Source: a bacterium (GTDB taxonomy: Bacteria > Hydrothermota > Tepidihabitantia > SM23-42 > JAOAFX01). From it: a stretch of DNA of 64,000 nt. A model generated the notes under the pieces. It had not been told where the DNA came from and ran no database searches. It was given only the letters and a program-made list of their open reading frames with translations. Below, one piece after another: positions 42,272-52,262 of the stretch. Made by a program: the position numbers and the translations under genes. The stretch spans positions 1-64,000 of the forward strand of contig DASVHD010000041.1 of NCBI GenBank assembly GCA_036382775.1. Reading direction: 5' to 3'. The first letter of the stretch is position 1. Each line of letters starts with the position of its first letter.

Positions 42272-43440
42272 TAACCAAGTAGTTGTTCATATATGCGTTC
42301 AAGATCTAAAATTCTTTTCCTCGCATCGAGCTCGCCGATCGCCTTTCCAGCTGCGGCTTTGCCCATCTTTTCGCGCAGATACCGGTTTTCGAGCAGTGCG
42401 GTCAGCGCATCGATAAGTCCTTGGTGATCTTTTTCTTGAACCAAGATCCCATGAACGCCGTTTTCGATTATTTCCGGAATGCCGGCATGATAGGAGGAAA
42501 TCACGGGCAGACCTGCGGCCATGGCTTCTACGATAGTGCCCGGTATTCCTTCTTTGTCGCCTTTAACGGTTATGCTGGGCAGGGCGAAAATATCGGCATT
42601 TCTGAATTCTTCGATCAGCACATCGCTGTCATAAGGAATATGACCGCAAAACCTCACCCTTTTCTGCCAGCCGTATCGCTCGACCATATTCACCAGGTTC
42701 GACCTCATCGGGCCGTCGCCGACAAAGGTGATCTGAAAACGCACTTTTGCTGCTTTTCGTTCTTCGATCTCATGCAGCGCAGCGAGGACCAGGTGCTGCG
42801 CCTTTTTTATTTCCAGCGTTCCGCACATAAGAATATTCAAAATATCTTTTTGCCGGTATTCCCGTTTTGGATTTGCGAAACGATCGCATTCCACGCCGTA
42901 ATAATGGACGATGATCTTGTCTTCAGGACAGCCCAGGGCGACCAGGTCTTTCTTCATATCATTGGACATCGCGATAAAGCGGTCGATCGATACGAAGATC
43001 GGCTTGAGATAATCCAATCCCAATCCAAAATAGAGACGGGGAAACAGGGAAACGTCATAACCGTAGAGTGAAACCAGCGATGGAAGTCTTATCCTTTTCT
43101 TAAGGCCGAGAAAATACCGGGCATCGACCGCATAGTGGAAATGCAGCAGTTTAGCTTTGACATCATTGATGACGTCTTCCATCAGACCGATCTCGACGGC
43201 AGGAAGATACCTCAGCAGCTGGTAGGCAAATCTTGCCCACGTTTTTGGAAATCCCGCCGTGTGAGCGACGGCGCTGAACACATTATAATCAGCCGGCGGC
43301 TCGACACCGTTTCGCAGTCTATGGCATATTACAAAAGGGCGATACGCTCCTAAAAACGCCATCTGGTAATGGATGAAAGTTTCCGTAGGCCCGAGATATT
43401 GACGCATGAGATGAGCGACGACCGGATTGCTGTTCCTCAT
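42271..43440 (-). CDS. Glycosyltransferase family 4
   Basis: About 389 residues. I moved the start to the ATG at 43440, which overlaps the previous stop as ATGA and gives MRNSNPVVAHLMRQYLGPTE; the longer open frame reads through the neighbour. GT-B fold with the C-terminal donor site ALPSITVKGDKEGIPGTIVE and AAGLPVISSYHAGIPEI. It adds a sugar from a nucleotide donor to the growing lipid-linked unit. Linkage and sugar unknown. Confidence 0.87.
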   Translation of the reverse strand: MRNSNPVVAHLMRQYLGPTETFIHYQMAFLGAYRPFVICHRLRNGVEPPADYNVFSAVAHTAGFPKTWARFAYQLLRYLPAVEIGLMEDVINDVKAKLLHFHYAVDARYFLGLKKRIRLPSLVSLYGYDVSLFPRLYFGLGLDYLKPIFVSIDRFIAMSNDMKKDLVALGCPEDKIIVHYYGVECDRFANPKREYRQKDILNILMCGTLEIKKAQHLVLAALHEIEERKAAKVRFQITFVGDGPMRSNLVNMVERYGWQKRVRFCGHIPYDSDVLIEEFRNADIFALPSITVKGDKEGIPGTIVEAMAAGLPVISSYHAGIPEIIENGVHGILVQEKDHQGLIDALTALLENRYLREKMGKAAAGKAIGELDARKRILDLERIYEQLLG

Positions 43441-44585
43441 GGGGCACGGTCCATAATCTCGCGGTAAATGGCAATGTGCCGGCGGGCGATATCGCGGCAC
43501 CGGTAGTTGTCCATTGCGTGCTGCCGCGCATTCCTGCGTATTCGATCAGCCAGTTCCTTATCCACGAGCAGTGTCTTTATGCATGCCGCCAGTTCATCGG
43601 CATCGCCGGCGCTGAACAGCAGACCGGTCCGGCCGTGCTCGATCATGTATGGAATGCCACCCACACGAGAGGCGACCACGGGTACGCCGGCTGCCATTGC
43701 CTCGGCGATCGTCATCGGGCTGTTTTCCTGGATCGATGGCAATATAAAAACTGCCGCCGTTGCCAGGAGATCTTTGATCCCGGATGACGGCAGATCATGG
43801 AAAAAACTGACGTGGGCATGAACGCTCGCGTGGATCGCGTTCATTAGATTCTGATAATATTCCATGTCATCTTTGCGGCCGCAGACATTCAACCGGATAT
43901 CATGAAATTCCCGTTTCAATTTGGCATAAGCATCAATCAAAACATGCACTTGTTTCAGGTGGATGATCGCACCGATGAACAGGATCTCGTTCGCAGCATG
44001 AACGGCTGCCGGATCGCCGGCAAAAAATTGTTCGGAAATGGGGTTAGGCAAAATGAAAACCCGCTTCCGACGGCTAAGCAAGTTTGCCACATAAGGCGAA
44101 GCGCCGATAAAATAGCGGTAATTTCTGTGCACGAACCACTCAATGACCCTGTCCAGCTGGTGGCTCCAGTACGTGTTCCCAATCCAGAGCTTGGCTTCGG
44201 TCCTGCGGATCCCGTGCACGGTGAATATTCTCGGATATCCGCCGATCACAGCGGCAAGCGCCAGCGCGACATTGTCTTGGCAGTGAACAAGGTCCGGCTT
44301 TATTTTTTTGAGCAATAGTACGCACCGGGCGATGTTGTACGGCGTATGAGGTTTCAACAATGGATTGGCCGACACCGCAAGAAAGTGAAATCGAAAACCG
44401 TTCTTGACAAGATGCTGATCGCTCTTGATCGTTCTTGATAGACTGACAATATGGAATTCGATTTCAGGATAGTGGCCATCCAGTCCCTCCAGGAGATAGG
44501 AGGTCACGGTTTCCACTCCGCCGCTGAAACCGGTAAAATCAGAAGGGTAGTTCGTGAGGACGGCGATCCTATGAACAGATTTCAT
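43437..44585 (-). CDS. Glycosyltransferase family 4
   Basis: 382 residues, GT-B fold. N-terminal GGVETVTSYLLEGL acceptor region; C-terminal ILPSIQENSPMTIAEAMAAG and VVASRVGGIPYMIEHGRTGL carry the conserved Glu and donor motif. The start overlaps the stop of the amidotransferase-like gene (ATGA) and its own stop overlaps the next glycosyltransferase, so three genes are translated in chain. Confidence 0.9.
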   Translation of the reverse strand: MKSVHRIAVLTNYPSDFTGFSGGVETVTSYLLEGLDGHYPEIEFHIVSLSRTIKSDQHLVKNGFRFHFLAVSANPLLKPHTPYNIARCVLLLKKIKPDLVHCQDNVALALAAVIGGYPRIFTVHGIRRTEAKLWIGNTYWSHQLDRVIEWFVHRNYRYFIGASPYVANLLSRRKRVFILPNPISEQFFAGDPAAVHAANEILFIGAIIHLKQVHVLIDAYAKLKREFHDIRLNVCGRKDDMEYYQNLMNAIHASVHAHVSFFHDLPSSGIKDLLATAAVFILPSIQENSPMTIAEAMAAGVPVVASRVGGIPYMIEHGRTGLLFSAGDADELAACIKTLLVDKELADRIRRNARQHAMDNYRCRDIARRHIAIYREIMDRAP

Positions 44586-46432
44586 AAGCTATTGAGGATC
44601 TTCAGATACAATGACAGAGAAACCGCCTGAGCGAATTTCATCCGGTCGCCTGACCACTTATTATCGGTATAATCGGCTTTCAACCGGTTCGAAAACATAG
44701 GTAGCACCAGGTCTGAGGGCGATATATGACCGCGATAAAAGTCAGCGCTCCACTCTTCGATCTTGAATTCCCGGTAGTTGGTAAATATCCGTCTTGCCTT
44801 TTTCAGGGCCAGACCCGGCATCATTTTGAACAAAGCCGCCCGGGAAAGCAAATACCGCGGCGGGTATCCGTGGTCGGTCGTGAATTTCAGCAACTGCGGT
44901 CTGTATCGCTTGATGAGCCGGGCATAGAAATGCTGTGACTCGAACCTTTGCCTGATCGAAGGCTTGAGCGGGTCGGTATATACGCCGGCAAAGGGTGACT
45001 TAAAAATGAACTCCACGAATTCATCATCCAGAAAAGGAAACCGGTTCTCGGCATATATCCGTTCCATATGCACCTCCGCCCCGAAGTACTTCCTCATGCC
45101 TTCTTTAAGCATGAACAGGTAGAAGCGTTCCTGATCGTCTTGCGTCGGATAATCAGCAAGGCATGTCTGGTGTATATGCTCGACGAGCTCGTCGCGGTTT
45201 TTGAAATTATCAGCATGGAAATATGAACCGGCACGGGCGCGGTCGATCACCGCGTTGATCGCTTCCTTTTTGTCGCGCGCAAAATTGATCAAGACGTAAT
45301 TATCGTTGACCATATAACCGAGCGCCACGTTCTGGAACGTCCGCAGCAACTCGCTTCCAAATATCCCGGATATAACGACACCTGAAAAAGGACGCAATTT
45401 CCTGAAGGCATAAGGATAGTTGGCCCGCTCAATGGACGACAGACAATCCGAGAAAAATACCGCCTGGCCGGCGCAATCGCCAAAGGCGCGTTCATAATCA
45501 TGCTCCAGGTACACCGGCAGAAATTGCAGGCCATTTTCAGCGCACATTTGACGCGGTATTTTTACATTAAGGCTTTGATCAATGCCAAACGAATAACACA
45601 GCAGATCCTGCGGGTCCTTGTCCAGTACCGCGAGGATCGTCCGGCTGTCAAAGCCGCCGGTCAGCGACAGGCATATTTTCCCCGGTTCTGCCGCGCAGGC
45701 GTTGACCGTATCCTTGAACAATTTGCCGCCGATCTCGCCCGCTTCGGCATGCGAATACAACGGCTGGTGCAGCATGCTGGCGCAGTTCCAGTAGATCCCG
45801 CTTGTGAATGAATCCTCCGAGACTTGTAGCCGCGCGGCCGGGGGCAAGCGCTTGATCTTTTTGAAAAAAGTCAGGTCGCCTAACGGATAGCCGAAGATCG
45901 CATACTCGGCTAGAGCCAGGGTATCGATATCCTGGTCATTACCGGTAAATTTCGCGATCATCGCCAGGTTGTTTGAAAATAAAAGCTTTTTATCCTGCCA
46001 TGAAAAATAGCACGGCGAGATCCCGAACCGGCTGTTCAAAATGATGAATTCCCTTCGCGGCTTGTTCAGGATGATCAACTGGAAATCGCCCTTTATATGA
46101 TCGCTGAAGTTCTTGCCGGTCGCACGGTACAAACTCAGCAAATCGGCCGGTTTCAATTTTACACGCCCGGCATTTGACTTTCCGCGTCCGGCAGCATTCA
46201 GATACACTTCACCGATAGCCAGGGCCATGAGATCATCATCATCCGCGCAATATTCCCGCGGATCGCTGCGTGACGTGAATGCAAGCTGCAGATCCGCGAA
46301 GACGAACTCGTGTTCCTCGCAACCGCTGTCGTCGCCGATCAGCTTGCGGCTCGCCAACAGCCATGATCGAATGGGCGAAAGAGATACCGGCCGCCTCATG
46401 GGATCAAAAATACCCAGGATATCAATGATCAT
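44582..46432 (-). CDS. Asparagine synthase-like protein lacking the glutaminase Cys
   Basis: 616 residues. The C-terminal synthetase half keeps the ATP loop (LSLTGGFDSRTILAVL) but the N-terminus reads MIIDILGIFDPM without the Cys at position 2 that would release ammonia from glutamine; the N-terminal fold is otherwise recognisable (DFQLIILNKPRREFIILNSR, FGISPCYF, LLFSNNLAMI). Such proteins, like beta-lactam synthetase, activate a carboxylate with ATP and join it to an amine other than free ammonia. Here it could form an amide on a uronic acid or amino-acid decoration. It is followed by two glycosyltransferases through an ATGA overlap. Confidence 0.82.
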   Translation of the reverse strand: MIIDILGIFDPMRRPVSLSPIRSWLLASRKLIGDDSGCEEHEFVFADLQLAFTSRSDPREYCADDDDLMALAIGEVYLNAAGRGKSNAGRVKLKPADLLSLYRATGKNFSDHIKGDFQLIILNKPRREFIILNSRFGISPCYFSWQDKKLLFSNNLAMIAKFTGNDQDIDTLALAEYAIFGYPLGDLTFFKKIKRLPPAARLQVSEDSFTSGIYWNCASMLHQPLYSHAEAGEIGGKLFKDTVNACAAEPGKICLSLTGGFDSRTILAVLDKDPQDLLCYSFGIDQSLNVKIPRQMCAENGLQFLPVYLEHDYERAFGDCAGQAVFFSDCLSSIERANYPYAFRKLRPFSGVVISGIFGSELLRTFQNVALGYMVNDNYVLINFARDKKEAINAVIDRARAGSYFHADNFKNRDELVEHIHQTCLADYPTQDDQERFYLFMLKEGMRKYFGAEVHMERIYAENRFPFLDDEFVEFIFKSPFAGVYTDPLKPSIRQRFESQHFYARLIKRYRPQLLKFTTDHGYPPRYLLSRAALFKMMPGLALKKARRIFTNYREFKIEEWSADFYRGHISPSDLVLPMFSNRLKADYTDNKWSGDRMKFAQAVSLSLYLKILNSL

Positions 46433-46444
46433 TTCGACGGATGA

Positions 46445-47482
46445 TCAGCGACCATTCCACTCGCCCTCGAGGACCCTGCCGGACATAAACTCTCTAATGT
46501 TCGAAACGAACCGGGTCATTATCGCCTTGCGAAAGGAAAAAATATTGCCGGCGACGTGCGGCGTGATGATAAGGTTCGGACAGTTCCACAAGGGGCTGAA
46601 AAAATGGAGGGGTTCGGCGGCAGTGACGTCGATCCCGGCGCCGGCGATCACTCCTTGACGCAGGACATTAACCAGAGCTTTTTCATCCATGACCTGTCCC
46701 CGGCCGATATTTATCAGGTAAGCGCTTTTTTTCATCCGCTTGAGCTCTTTCTCGTTTATCATCCGGCTGGTTGCGTCGTTCAAAGGTACGCATAGGATGA
46801 CAAAGTCGGACCGGGTCAGCAGTTCTTCCAAGCTGCCGCACCGCTCAGCGACATTGCATTTCACATCAAGCCGCGTGTCATAATAGACCACGGTCATCTG
46901 CATGCTGGATAACACAGAAGCAACGGCGCGGCCGATGTTGCCCATTCCGATGACACCTGCCGTCCGCCCGCCAAGACCGCGGATACCGGGCAGGATGCGG
47001 TCCTGCTTCCATTGCCTTCGATCCTGCTGCCTGACCGCCAGGTCTAACCTGCGGTCCAGGGCAAGCATCAGCAGTAATATGTGCTCAGCCACACCCCGCG
47101 CAGACAGACCCGCGGCGGTAGTGATCATGATCTTTTTGCCGGCGTTGAGTTCATCCAAAAACTCGGTACCGGTGGTAATCAACTGAACCAGTTTCAACTT
47201 CGGCGAACGTGCCAATAATTCGCCGGAGAACCAGGTGCCGATCAGAACATCAGCTCCTGGCAGATACTTGTCGCGAACCGCGAAGTTCTTGAAAAATCTC
47301 ACATCGCAGCGTTCCTGCCACGCCGGGTAGATACTACCCAGCGTAAGGTACCATTCTTTTTCCGAATACTCAGGAACGCATTCGATCAGGATGTGAAGCC
47401 GATCATTCAGCCATTCGATCCAATCATGAGATCTCATCAATACCGGCGCGACTATCCTCTTTAAGGCGTTCTTAAACTTCAT
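46445..47482 (-). CDS. D-2-hydroxyacid dehydrogenase family protein
   Basis: About 345 residues. The start at 47482 overlaps the previous stop (ATGA) and gives MKFKNALKRIVAP. NAD-binding motif GVIGMGNIGRAV; catalytic residues in NIGRGQVMDEKAL (Arg region), AAEPL (Glu) and ITPHVAGN (His). Related enzymes reduce 2-keto acids to D-hydroxy acids. In a glycan locus it may supply a hydroxy-acyl group, such as D-lactate or D-glycerate, for decoration together with the ATP-grasp ligase upstream; this is inference. Confidence 0.85.
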   Translation of the reverse strand: MKFKNALKRIVAPVLMRSHDWIEWLNDRLHILIECVPEYSEKEWYLTLGSIYPAWQERCDVRFFKNFAVRDKYLPGADVLIGTWFSGELLARSPKLKLVQLITTGTEFLDELNAGKKIMITTAAGLSARGVAEHILLLMLALDRRLDLAVRQQDRRQWKQDRILPGIRGLGGRTAGVIGMGNIGRAVASVLSSMQMTVVYYDTRLDVKCNVAERCGSLEELLTRSDFVILCVPLNDATSRMINEKELKRMKKSAYLINIGRGQVMDEKALVNVLRQGVIAGAGIDVTAAEPLHFFSPLWNCPNLIITPHVAGNIFSFRKAIMTRFVSNIREFMSGRVLEGEWNGR

Positions 47483-48714
47483 TCCAATCCTGCCTTCTTC
47501 ATGCTCTTTTTCATGATATATAGCGGCGCCTTGATGATCTTCCACCCGTATTCAATGCTCTTTAACATTGGTCCCGGATCGTTCAATGACCACGATGAAA
47601 ATGCCCTGGTGCCGCGGAGAGAGCTCAGCCACTTCCCGAACGACAACCGTCCGTTGCGGCGATGGTCCAGAAATGACTGGAAATCGGACATCGGGTCCAG
47701 CCATTTAACGCCGGTCCGGTAATGCAGTTGTGGGACCGGATCCTGCCCGGTCAGGTCCGCGTATTGGATCAATGGGAAATCGATCCCGCATGCCAACGCG
47801 TGGTCGTTCTGCTGCCAGTACCTTGGGTTCAGTTCGATCAATTTGAACTTGCCATCGCGTTCGTCCTTCTTGAACTCTATGGAACCGATCCCCCGGTATC
47901 CGATATCGTCAAAGAACTGCATGCCCAGCCTGATGAGTTCATCGGATCTGACGCTTTCGACGCAGGTGCCGACGCCGAATTCAACCGGATATTGCCGGAT
48001 CTTCTGCAGGACAAATAAAGCCAGCGTTTTCCCCTGTCCATTTATATAAGCGCACACCTTGTAATGATTGGTATTTGCACCAGGTATTATTGACTGGACT
48101 AAGACCTTAATTCGGAAAGGCAGGAGTTCCTTGATCTTCTTTTCCAGTTCGCGAGGATCGTGAACCTTGAACCCCTTGATCTGCGGAAACTTCGCCTGCC
48201 ATTGATATGAATAGCAGCCCTTAACGATCGCCGGATAATCGATTTTGTTCTTGAATAATTCAACATCGCTTGCCGACTCCGGGAAAAAGGCCCGAGGACA
48301 GGGCACGTCGCTTTTTTTTGCGAGTTCGTATTGCCTGCGCTTGTCAGCAATGGACTCGACAATATCACTGGCCGGGAGGTTGAATCGAAAATATTCTTTC
48401 AGGGCATCCCGATAACGCGACACAAATAAGACAAAGGCATCCGTCGTGGGCAAAAGGATGCCGTGGTCGGCGCGCTTCTTTCCTTCGTGCAAAAGGAAAT
48501 CAAGCGTCTCTTCGGGCTTATGGATAGGATTGGGGAAAAGCCTGGCAGTGCAGTAACGGGATCTAAAACCGGGCATTTTCGGATCATAATCTAAACCGGT
48601 GACCGGTATCCCGTATTTACCCAGGCTTCTGATAACGGCCAGCCCGGTATCGAAAAGTCCCAGCACAAATGCTTGATGAGTCAACCGAAGTTTAGAATTA
48701 TTTTTTCCCGACAT
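47479..48714 (-). CDS. ATP-grasp ligase
   Basis: 411 residues. N-terminal pre-ATP-grasp domain (AFVLGLFDTGLAVIRSLGKY, then GLDYDPKMPGFRSRYC), then the ATP-grasp core with YPAIVKGCY (ATP Lys), a GFKVHDPRELEKKI region, SIEFKKDERDGKFKLIELNP (metal Glu and Asn) and NPRYWQQNDHALACG. This subgroup joins a carboxylate to an amine or hydroxyl via an acyl-phosphate and is frequent in surface polysaccharide loci. Substrate unknown. It overlaps the methyltransferase gene upstream by 17 bases and the dehydrogenase downstream by 4. Confidence 0.85.
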   Translation of the reverse strand: MSGKNNSKLRLTHQAFVLGLFDTGLAVIRSLGKYGIPVTGLDYDPKMPGFRSRYCTARLFPNPIHKPEETLDFLLHEGKKRADHGILLPTTDAFVLFVSRYRDALKEYFRFNLPASDIVESIADKRRQYELAKKSDVPCPRAFFPESASDVELFKNKIDYPAIVKGCYSYQWQAKFPQIKGFKVHDPRELEKKIKELLPFRIKVLVQSIIPGANTNHYKVCAYINGQGKTLALFVLQKIRQYPVEFGVGTCVESVRSDELIRLGMQFFDDIGYRGIGSIEFKKDERDGKFKLIELNPRYWQQNDHALACGIDFPLIQYADLTGQDPVPQLHYRTGVKWLDPMSDFQSFLDHRRNGRLSFGKWLSSLRGTRAFSSWSLNDPGPMLKSIEYGWKIIKAPLYIMKKSMKKAGLE

Positions 48715-49342
48715 AATAGACCGCCGATAGAATATCCGGGTTTTGATCCAGCAGAAAAAGATCGAAAAATTTAAATGGAAACAGCATGAAAGAAAGCAGG
48801 ATATCGATGAGCTTGCGGATATAACGATTGCGAAACCAGCTCTGGAAATAAGCGATGATCATCGCATTCATCGCCGAAGCCGGTCCGATGAGCGCTCCGG
48901 ACCTGATCTCCCTGAACCCGTGTTGGCGGGCAAACAGCCTTAAGCCTTCCAGGGTCCATCGCCAGTAGTCCTGGGGGTCCTTATGGTAAGGCTGCAGGAA
49001 CGGGACTTCAATATGCACGATCCCATTGGGCTTCATGATCCGGCGAAATTCCTTTAATGCCGGGCCCGGATTCTCAATATGCTCAAGAACACCCGTACAA
49101 AAAACACAATCCTGACTGTCATTCCTTAACGGTAACGAACCGATATCGGCAACGATATCGGTATTAGGCAGACTTACCGCATCAATGCAGATCACGCGAT
49201 CGGCAATCTTACGACCGCCGGCGCCGACATCGATGATCGCGGCTCCTTTAGCCAGTGACATGAGTGTCTTTTTTACCTGTGGAATCGGCTGGGTTATGAC
49301 AGATGGAATGAACTTGTTGACGCCGGATCTCAACCATGGCAT
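48698..49342 (-). CDS. Class I SAM-dependent methyltransferase
   Basis: 214 residues. SAM motif I is AAIIDVGAGGRK; motif II region DIVADIGSLPL; post-motif VFCTGVLEHIENPGPALKEF places it with the Methyltransf_11 group. A C-terminal hydrophobic stretch (LIDILLSFMLFPFKFFDLFL) may dock to the membrane. It probably methylates the lipid-linked glycan or a precursor. Overlaps the acetyltransferase gene upstream by 13 bases. Confidence 0.85.
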   Translation of the reverse strand: MPWLRSGVNKFIPSVITQPIPQVKKTLMSLAKGAAIIDVGAGGRKIADRVICIDAVSLPNTDIVADIGSLPLRNDSQDCVFCTGVLEHIENPGPALKEFRRIMKPNGIVHIEVPFLQPYHKDPQDYWRWTLEGLRLFARQHGFREIRSGALIGPASAMNAMIIAYFQSWFRNRYIRKLIDILLSFMLFPFKFFDLFLLDQNPDILSAVYYVGKK

Positions 49343-50079
49343 AGATCACCCGGAACAGTTCGATACTTGGTTCCGCAATCCTTGAGAATTGCGTCTGTAT
49401 CCAGATCCAGACTATTGATCTGGCGCTTCCGGAACCCCCATAACTGGCGGAACTCTATTCTGCAGAATATGTGCCTCATGCCGAGTTTTTTATGGGTCCT
49501 GAAGGAAACATAATTATCAGGCATGATCCACATCCAAGCCGACGTGTAACCTTCATCGACGCATGTATTCACGGCTGCCTGAAAAACAGCGGCGTACAAG
49601 CGTTTACCGCGATACGCGTTCAATGTGTAAACATCGTAAAAGCCAACTGTCTTGTCAGGGATGTTCAACGTATAGTCGACGGGACTCAAATAGCATGGTC
49701 CCCGGCTTACAAAGACCACGGAAGCAGGTTTACGGTTATATTCGACGCAGAAACACCAATCCCCGTCTTCGAACCGCCGTTTTATTTCGTCCGCATAAGC
49801 ACCCTGCGACCAATCCCGGTCTTCCCGTTCACGATCACGGATAAAAGACAGCAGCGATTCCGGCGCGGTAATGCGACGCACCCGCACATCGCGGTCTGCA
49901 GGATGACTAACCAGCCGCATATCTAGAATATAGATCATATTTTTGGCGACTCGCCACCTTTGACCTAACTCGCGTGCCAGGAATCGACCATACGCACTGA
50001 AAAGCCAGGGATGGGTAAAATAGTGAAGCAAACCCTTTTGCTTTACCCTTGCCCCTACGCGGTGGAATTCCGTTACCAT
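49330..50079 (-). CDS. GNAT-family acetyltransferase
   Basis: 249 residues. The GNAT core lies at about 85-220: RRFEDGDWCFCVEYNRKPAS, YDVYTLNAYRGKRLYAAVFQ (acetyl-CoA binding Arg-Gly-Lys-Arg motif) and WIMPDNYVSFRTHKKLGM. The N-terminal 60 residues are basic and unassigned. Likely acylates an amino sugar of the glycan. It sits between a glycosyltransferase (16 bases away) and a methyltransferase gene that it overlaps. Confidence 0.78.
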   Translation of the reverse strand: MVTEFHRVGARVKQKGLLHYFTHPWLFSAYGRFLARELGQRWRVAKNMIYILDMRLVSHPADRDVRVRRITAPESLLSFIRDREREDRDWSQGAYADEIKRRFEDGDWCFCVEYNRKPASVVFVSRGPCYLSPVDYTLNIPDKTVGFYDVYTLNAYRGKRLYAAVFQAAVNTCVDEGYTSAWMWIMPDNYVSFRTHKKLGMRHIFCRIEFRQLWGFRKRQINSLDLDTDAILKDCGTKYRTVPGDLCHG

Positions 50080-50095
50080 TATCGGCTTGTCTTAC

Positions 50096-51298
50096 CTATC
50101 CCGTTTTGATATCATGGCGTGATCTCTGATTGAGCCATGCCTTTTGATAGACATCAACAACCTGCCCGGCGATCTGCCGCCATGAAAACTCCTTTTCTAC
50201 CCTTGATCTTATATTGTTCCTCATTTTTTTCCGGAGATCATAATCCTTTAATACAGTGGTTATCGCCTGCGCCAGTGAAAACTCGTTCCGGGGTGGAACA
50301 ATAAAGCCGGTCTCACCGTGTTCAACAACCTCGGGCAATCCACCCACGTCAGTGACAACGACCGGCTTACCAAAGGCATAAGCTGTCATTATTACTCCGC
50401 TCTGCGTGGCATCGATATAAGGAAGCACCACGCAGCTTGCCCTTTGAAAGAACTTAGCTGCGAGATCATTGGTGATATAATGATTATAGATCTCATAACG
50501 GCTGCGGTTACGTATCATATTTTCATAAATCAAAAAATCACCGTCTCCCGCGATAATCACCTTAAGGTTTTTCACTTTCTCAGAAATAAGTGGCTCCGCT
50601 TTTATAAGGTACTCCAGACCTTTATAAGGGGAAATGCGACCGAAAAAAAGAACCGTGGATTCCTCCTCACCGACGTCACGGGCAACCCATTTCGCGTAGG
50701 TATTCAACGCACCGAAGGGAATCGCAGCCAATCGGTTTAAAGGAATATGATAATAGCGGGCGAATTGCCGGCTTTGATAGGCGCAACCGGTGATTAGCGG
50801 ATACCTCAATTTGGCAATAAGGCGATTAAAAAAAGTGCATTGCCAGGCTTCTTCCCCGCTATGGGGAATATAATCATGAACGGTAAATATTTTTTTGTAT
50901 TTTCCCAAAAACGGCAGGAGGAATAAGAAATGCAGATTAACGCCATGAACATGAATGACATCGGGATCTAGACTGTTAATCATACGGATTATCTTAGGGA
51001 TTAACTGAAGATTTTGCGGATTTTTTATCCGGATCGACGGGTAATTGATTATATATACCTGGACCTTTGCGTCGAGCAGCGATCGGATTCTTTCCCCAGC
51101 GATCAGTTTAAACTGCGCGTCAGTTCTGGAAAAAACGCCCGGTTGTTGCAGAATATTCAGCTCCAGCACGCTTTCGGTCTTGCCGCACACCCATTTCTCG
51201 GTCTGGATTACCAGGGTGATGTCATTGCCTGACGCAAGATGATTTATCAGTTCAAATGTCACATCAAAATGGCCCCTGGTCCAGGCGAGTATTTTCAT
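50096..51298 (-). CDS. Glycosyltransferase family 4
   Basis: About 400 residues. I used the ATG at 51298 (MKILAWTRGHFDVTFELINH), since the longer frame extends into the epimerase gene. GT-B fold; donor site FQRASCVVLPYIDATQSGVI and GKPVVVTDVGGLPEVVEHG. ILFFGRISPYKG-like segment (VLFFGRISPYKGLEYL) is characteristic. The linkage is unknown. Confidence 0.88.
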   Translation of the reverse strand: MKILAWTRGHFDVTFELINHLASGNDITLVIQTEKWVCGKTESVLELNILQQPGVFSRTDAQFKLIAGERIRSLLDAKVQVYIINYPSIRIKNPQNLQLIPKIIRMINSLDPDVIHVHGVNLHFLFLLPFLGKYKKIFTVHDYIPHSGEEAWQCTFFNRLIAKLRYPLITGCAYQSRQFARYYHIPLNRLAAIPFGALNTYAKWVARDVGEEESTVLFFGRISPYKGLEYLIKAEPLISEKVKNLKVIIAGDGDFLIYENMIRNRSRYEIYNHYITNDLAAKFFQRASCVVLPYIDATQSGVIMTAYAFGKPVVVTDVGGLPEVVEHGETGFIVPPRNEFSLAQAITTVLKDYDLRKKMRNNIRSRVEKEFSWRQIAGQVVDVYQKAWLNQRSRHDIKTG

Positions 51299-51308
51299 GG
51301 TAATGCTT

Positions 51309-52244
51309 TTACGACATTGACATATAAAAATCCACCATACTGCCCAGGGAATTGGCGAGTGAAATTTCGGGCCGCCAGCTAGTCGCGGTCGTGATTTTAC
51401 GGTTATCACCGACGCTCATAGGAACAGCCGTTTTACCCGTACCGCCTTGATCCAGCTTGACATCAACTTTCATATTGACCATATTGCGAAAAGCATCAAC
51501 TATATCCCGGATCGGAGTTCCTTTGCTGCAGCAAACATTATAGATCTCTCCCACGGTCCCGGTGCTCACGATCGCCCAGTATGCTTTAACGACATCCCTT
51601 ATGTCGACAAAGTCCCGGATACTATCCTGATTTTTAATACGGATCACGGGATCTTGTTCTTTTTTATTTATCGCAGCTACCTGGCGGGCGAGCGAAGAAC
51701 ACACAAGACGAGCTGGTGCGCCAGGGCCGATTATGTTGAAGGATCGCGCAATATAAACCTGACAATCATGAATAAAATGATATCTGCGGCAAATTAATGT
51801 CTGGCACACCTTGCTTATGCCGTAGAACGACACGGGGCGCAGCGTCATTTCTTCGTTAACCGGCTGCTTTTCAACGGCAACAACGCCATACTCAGCAGCC
51901 GAGCCGGGGCTCAGGACCCTGGTCGTCAACCCCTGAACTGCGTCCAGGATGTTCTTTGTTCCCTGAACATTGACATCAAGCAATTCCTCAAAATTATCGC
52001 TTCCGATCAGACCAGCCAGATGAAACAGATAGTCCGGCCTTACTGTTCGAATGATTTCTTGGATGAACTTTTTATCCCTTACATCGCCAGAGTAAAACAG
52101 ATCCAAATTTTCCACTCGGCCGTGATCAACAGTTTTTGGCAGCACCGTGTCCAAACCATGAATTTCCAATCCCATCGTTTTAAGATATCGGGCAAGATGA
52201 ACCCCGGTAAAACCGCTCACACCACTGATCAACACCCGTGTCAT
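51309..52244 (-). CDS. NAD(P)-dependent sugar epimerase/reductase, Rmd-like
   Basis: 311 residues of the extended SDR family: GVSGFTGVHLARYL near the N-terminus, LSPGSAAEYG (Ser) and the catalytic pair in YGISK. ARSFNIIGPGAP and IRDFVDIRDVVKAY resemble GDP-4-keto-6-deoxymannose reductase. With the nucleotidyltransferase and 4,6-dehydratase just upstream it would complete a nucleotide 6-deoxysugar route. The sugar identity is open. Confidence 0.8.
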   Translation of the reverse strand: MTRVLISGVSGFTGVHLARYLKTMGLEIHGLDTVLPKTVDHGRVENLDLFYSGDVRDKKFIQEIIRTVRPDYLFHLAGLIGSDNFEELLDVNVQGTKNILDAVQGLTTRVLSPGSAAEYGVVAVEKQPVNEEMTLRPVSFYGISKVCQTLICRRYHFIHDCQVYIARSFNIIGPGAPARLVCSSLARQVAAINKKEQDPVIRIKNQDSIRDFVDIRDVVKAYWAIVSTGTVGEIYNVCCSKGTPIRDIVDAFRNMVNMKVDVKLDQGGTGKTAVPMSVGDNRKITTATSWRPEISLANSLGSMVDFYMSMS

Positions 52245-52262
52245 AATTTTTAACGGTTCATT

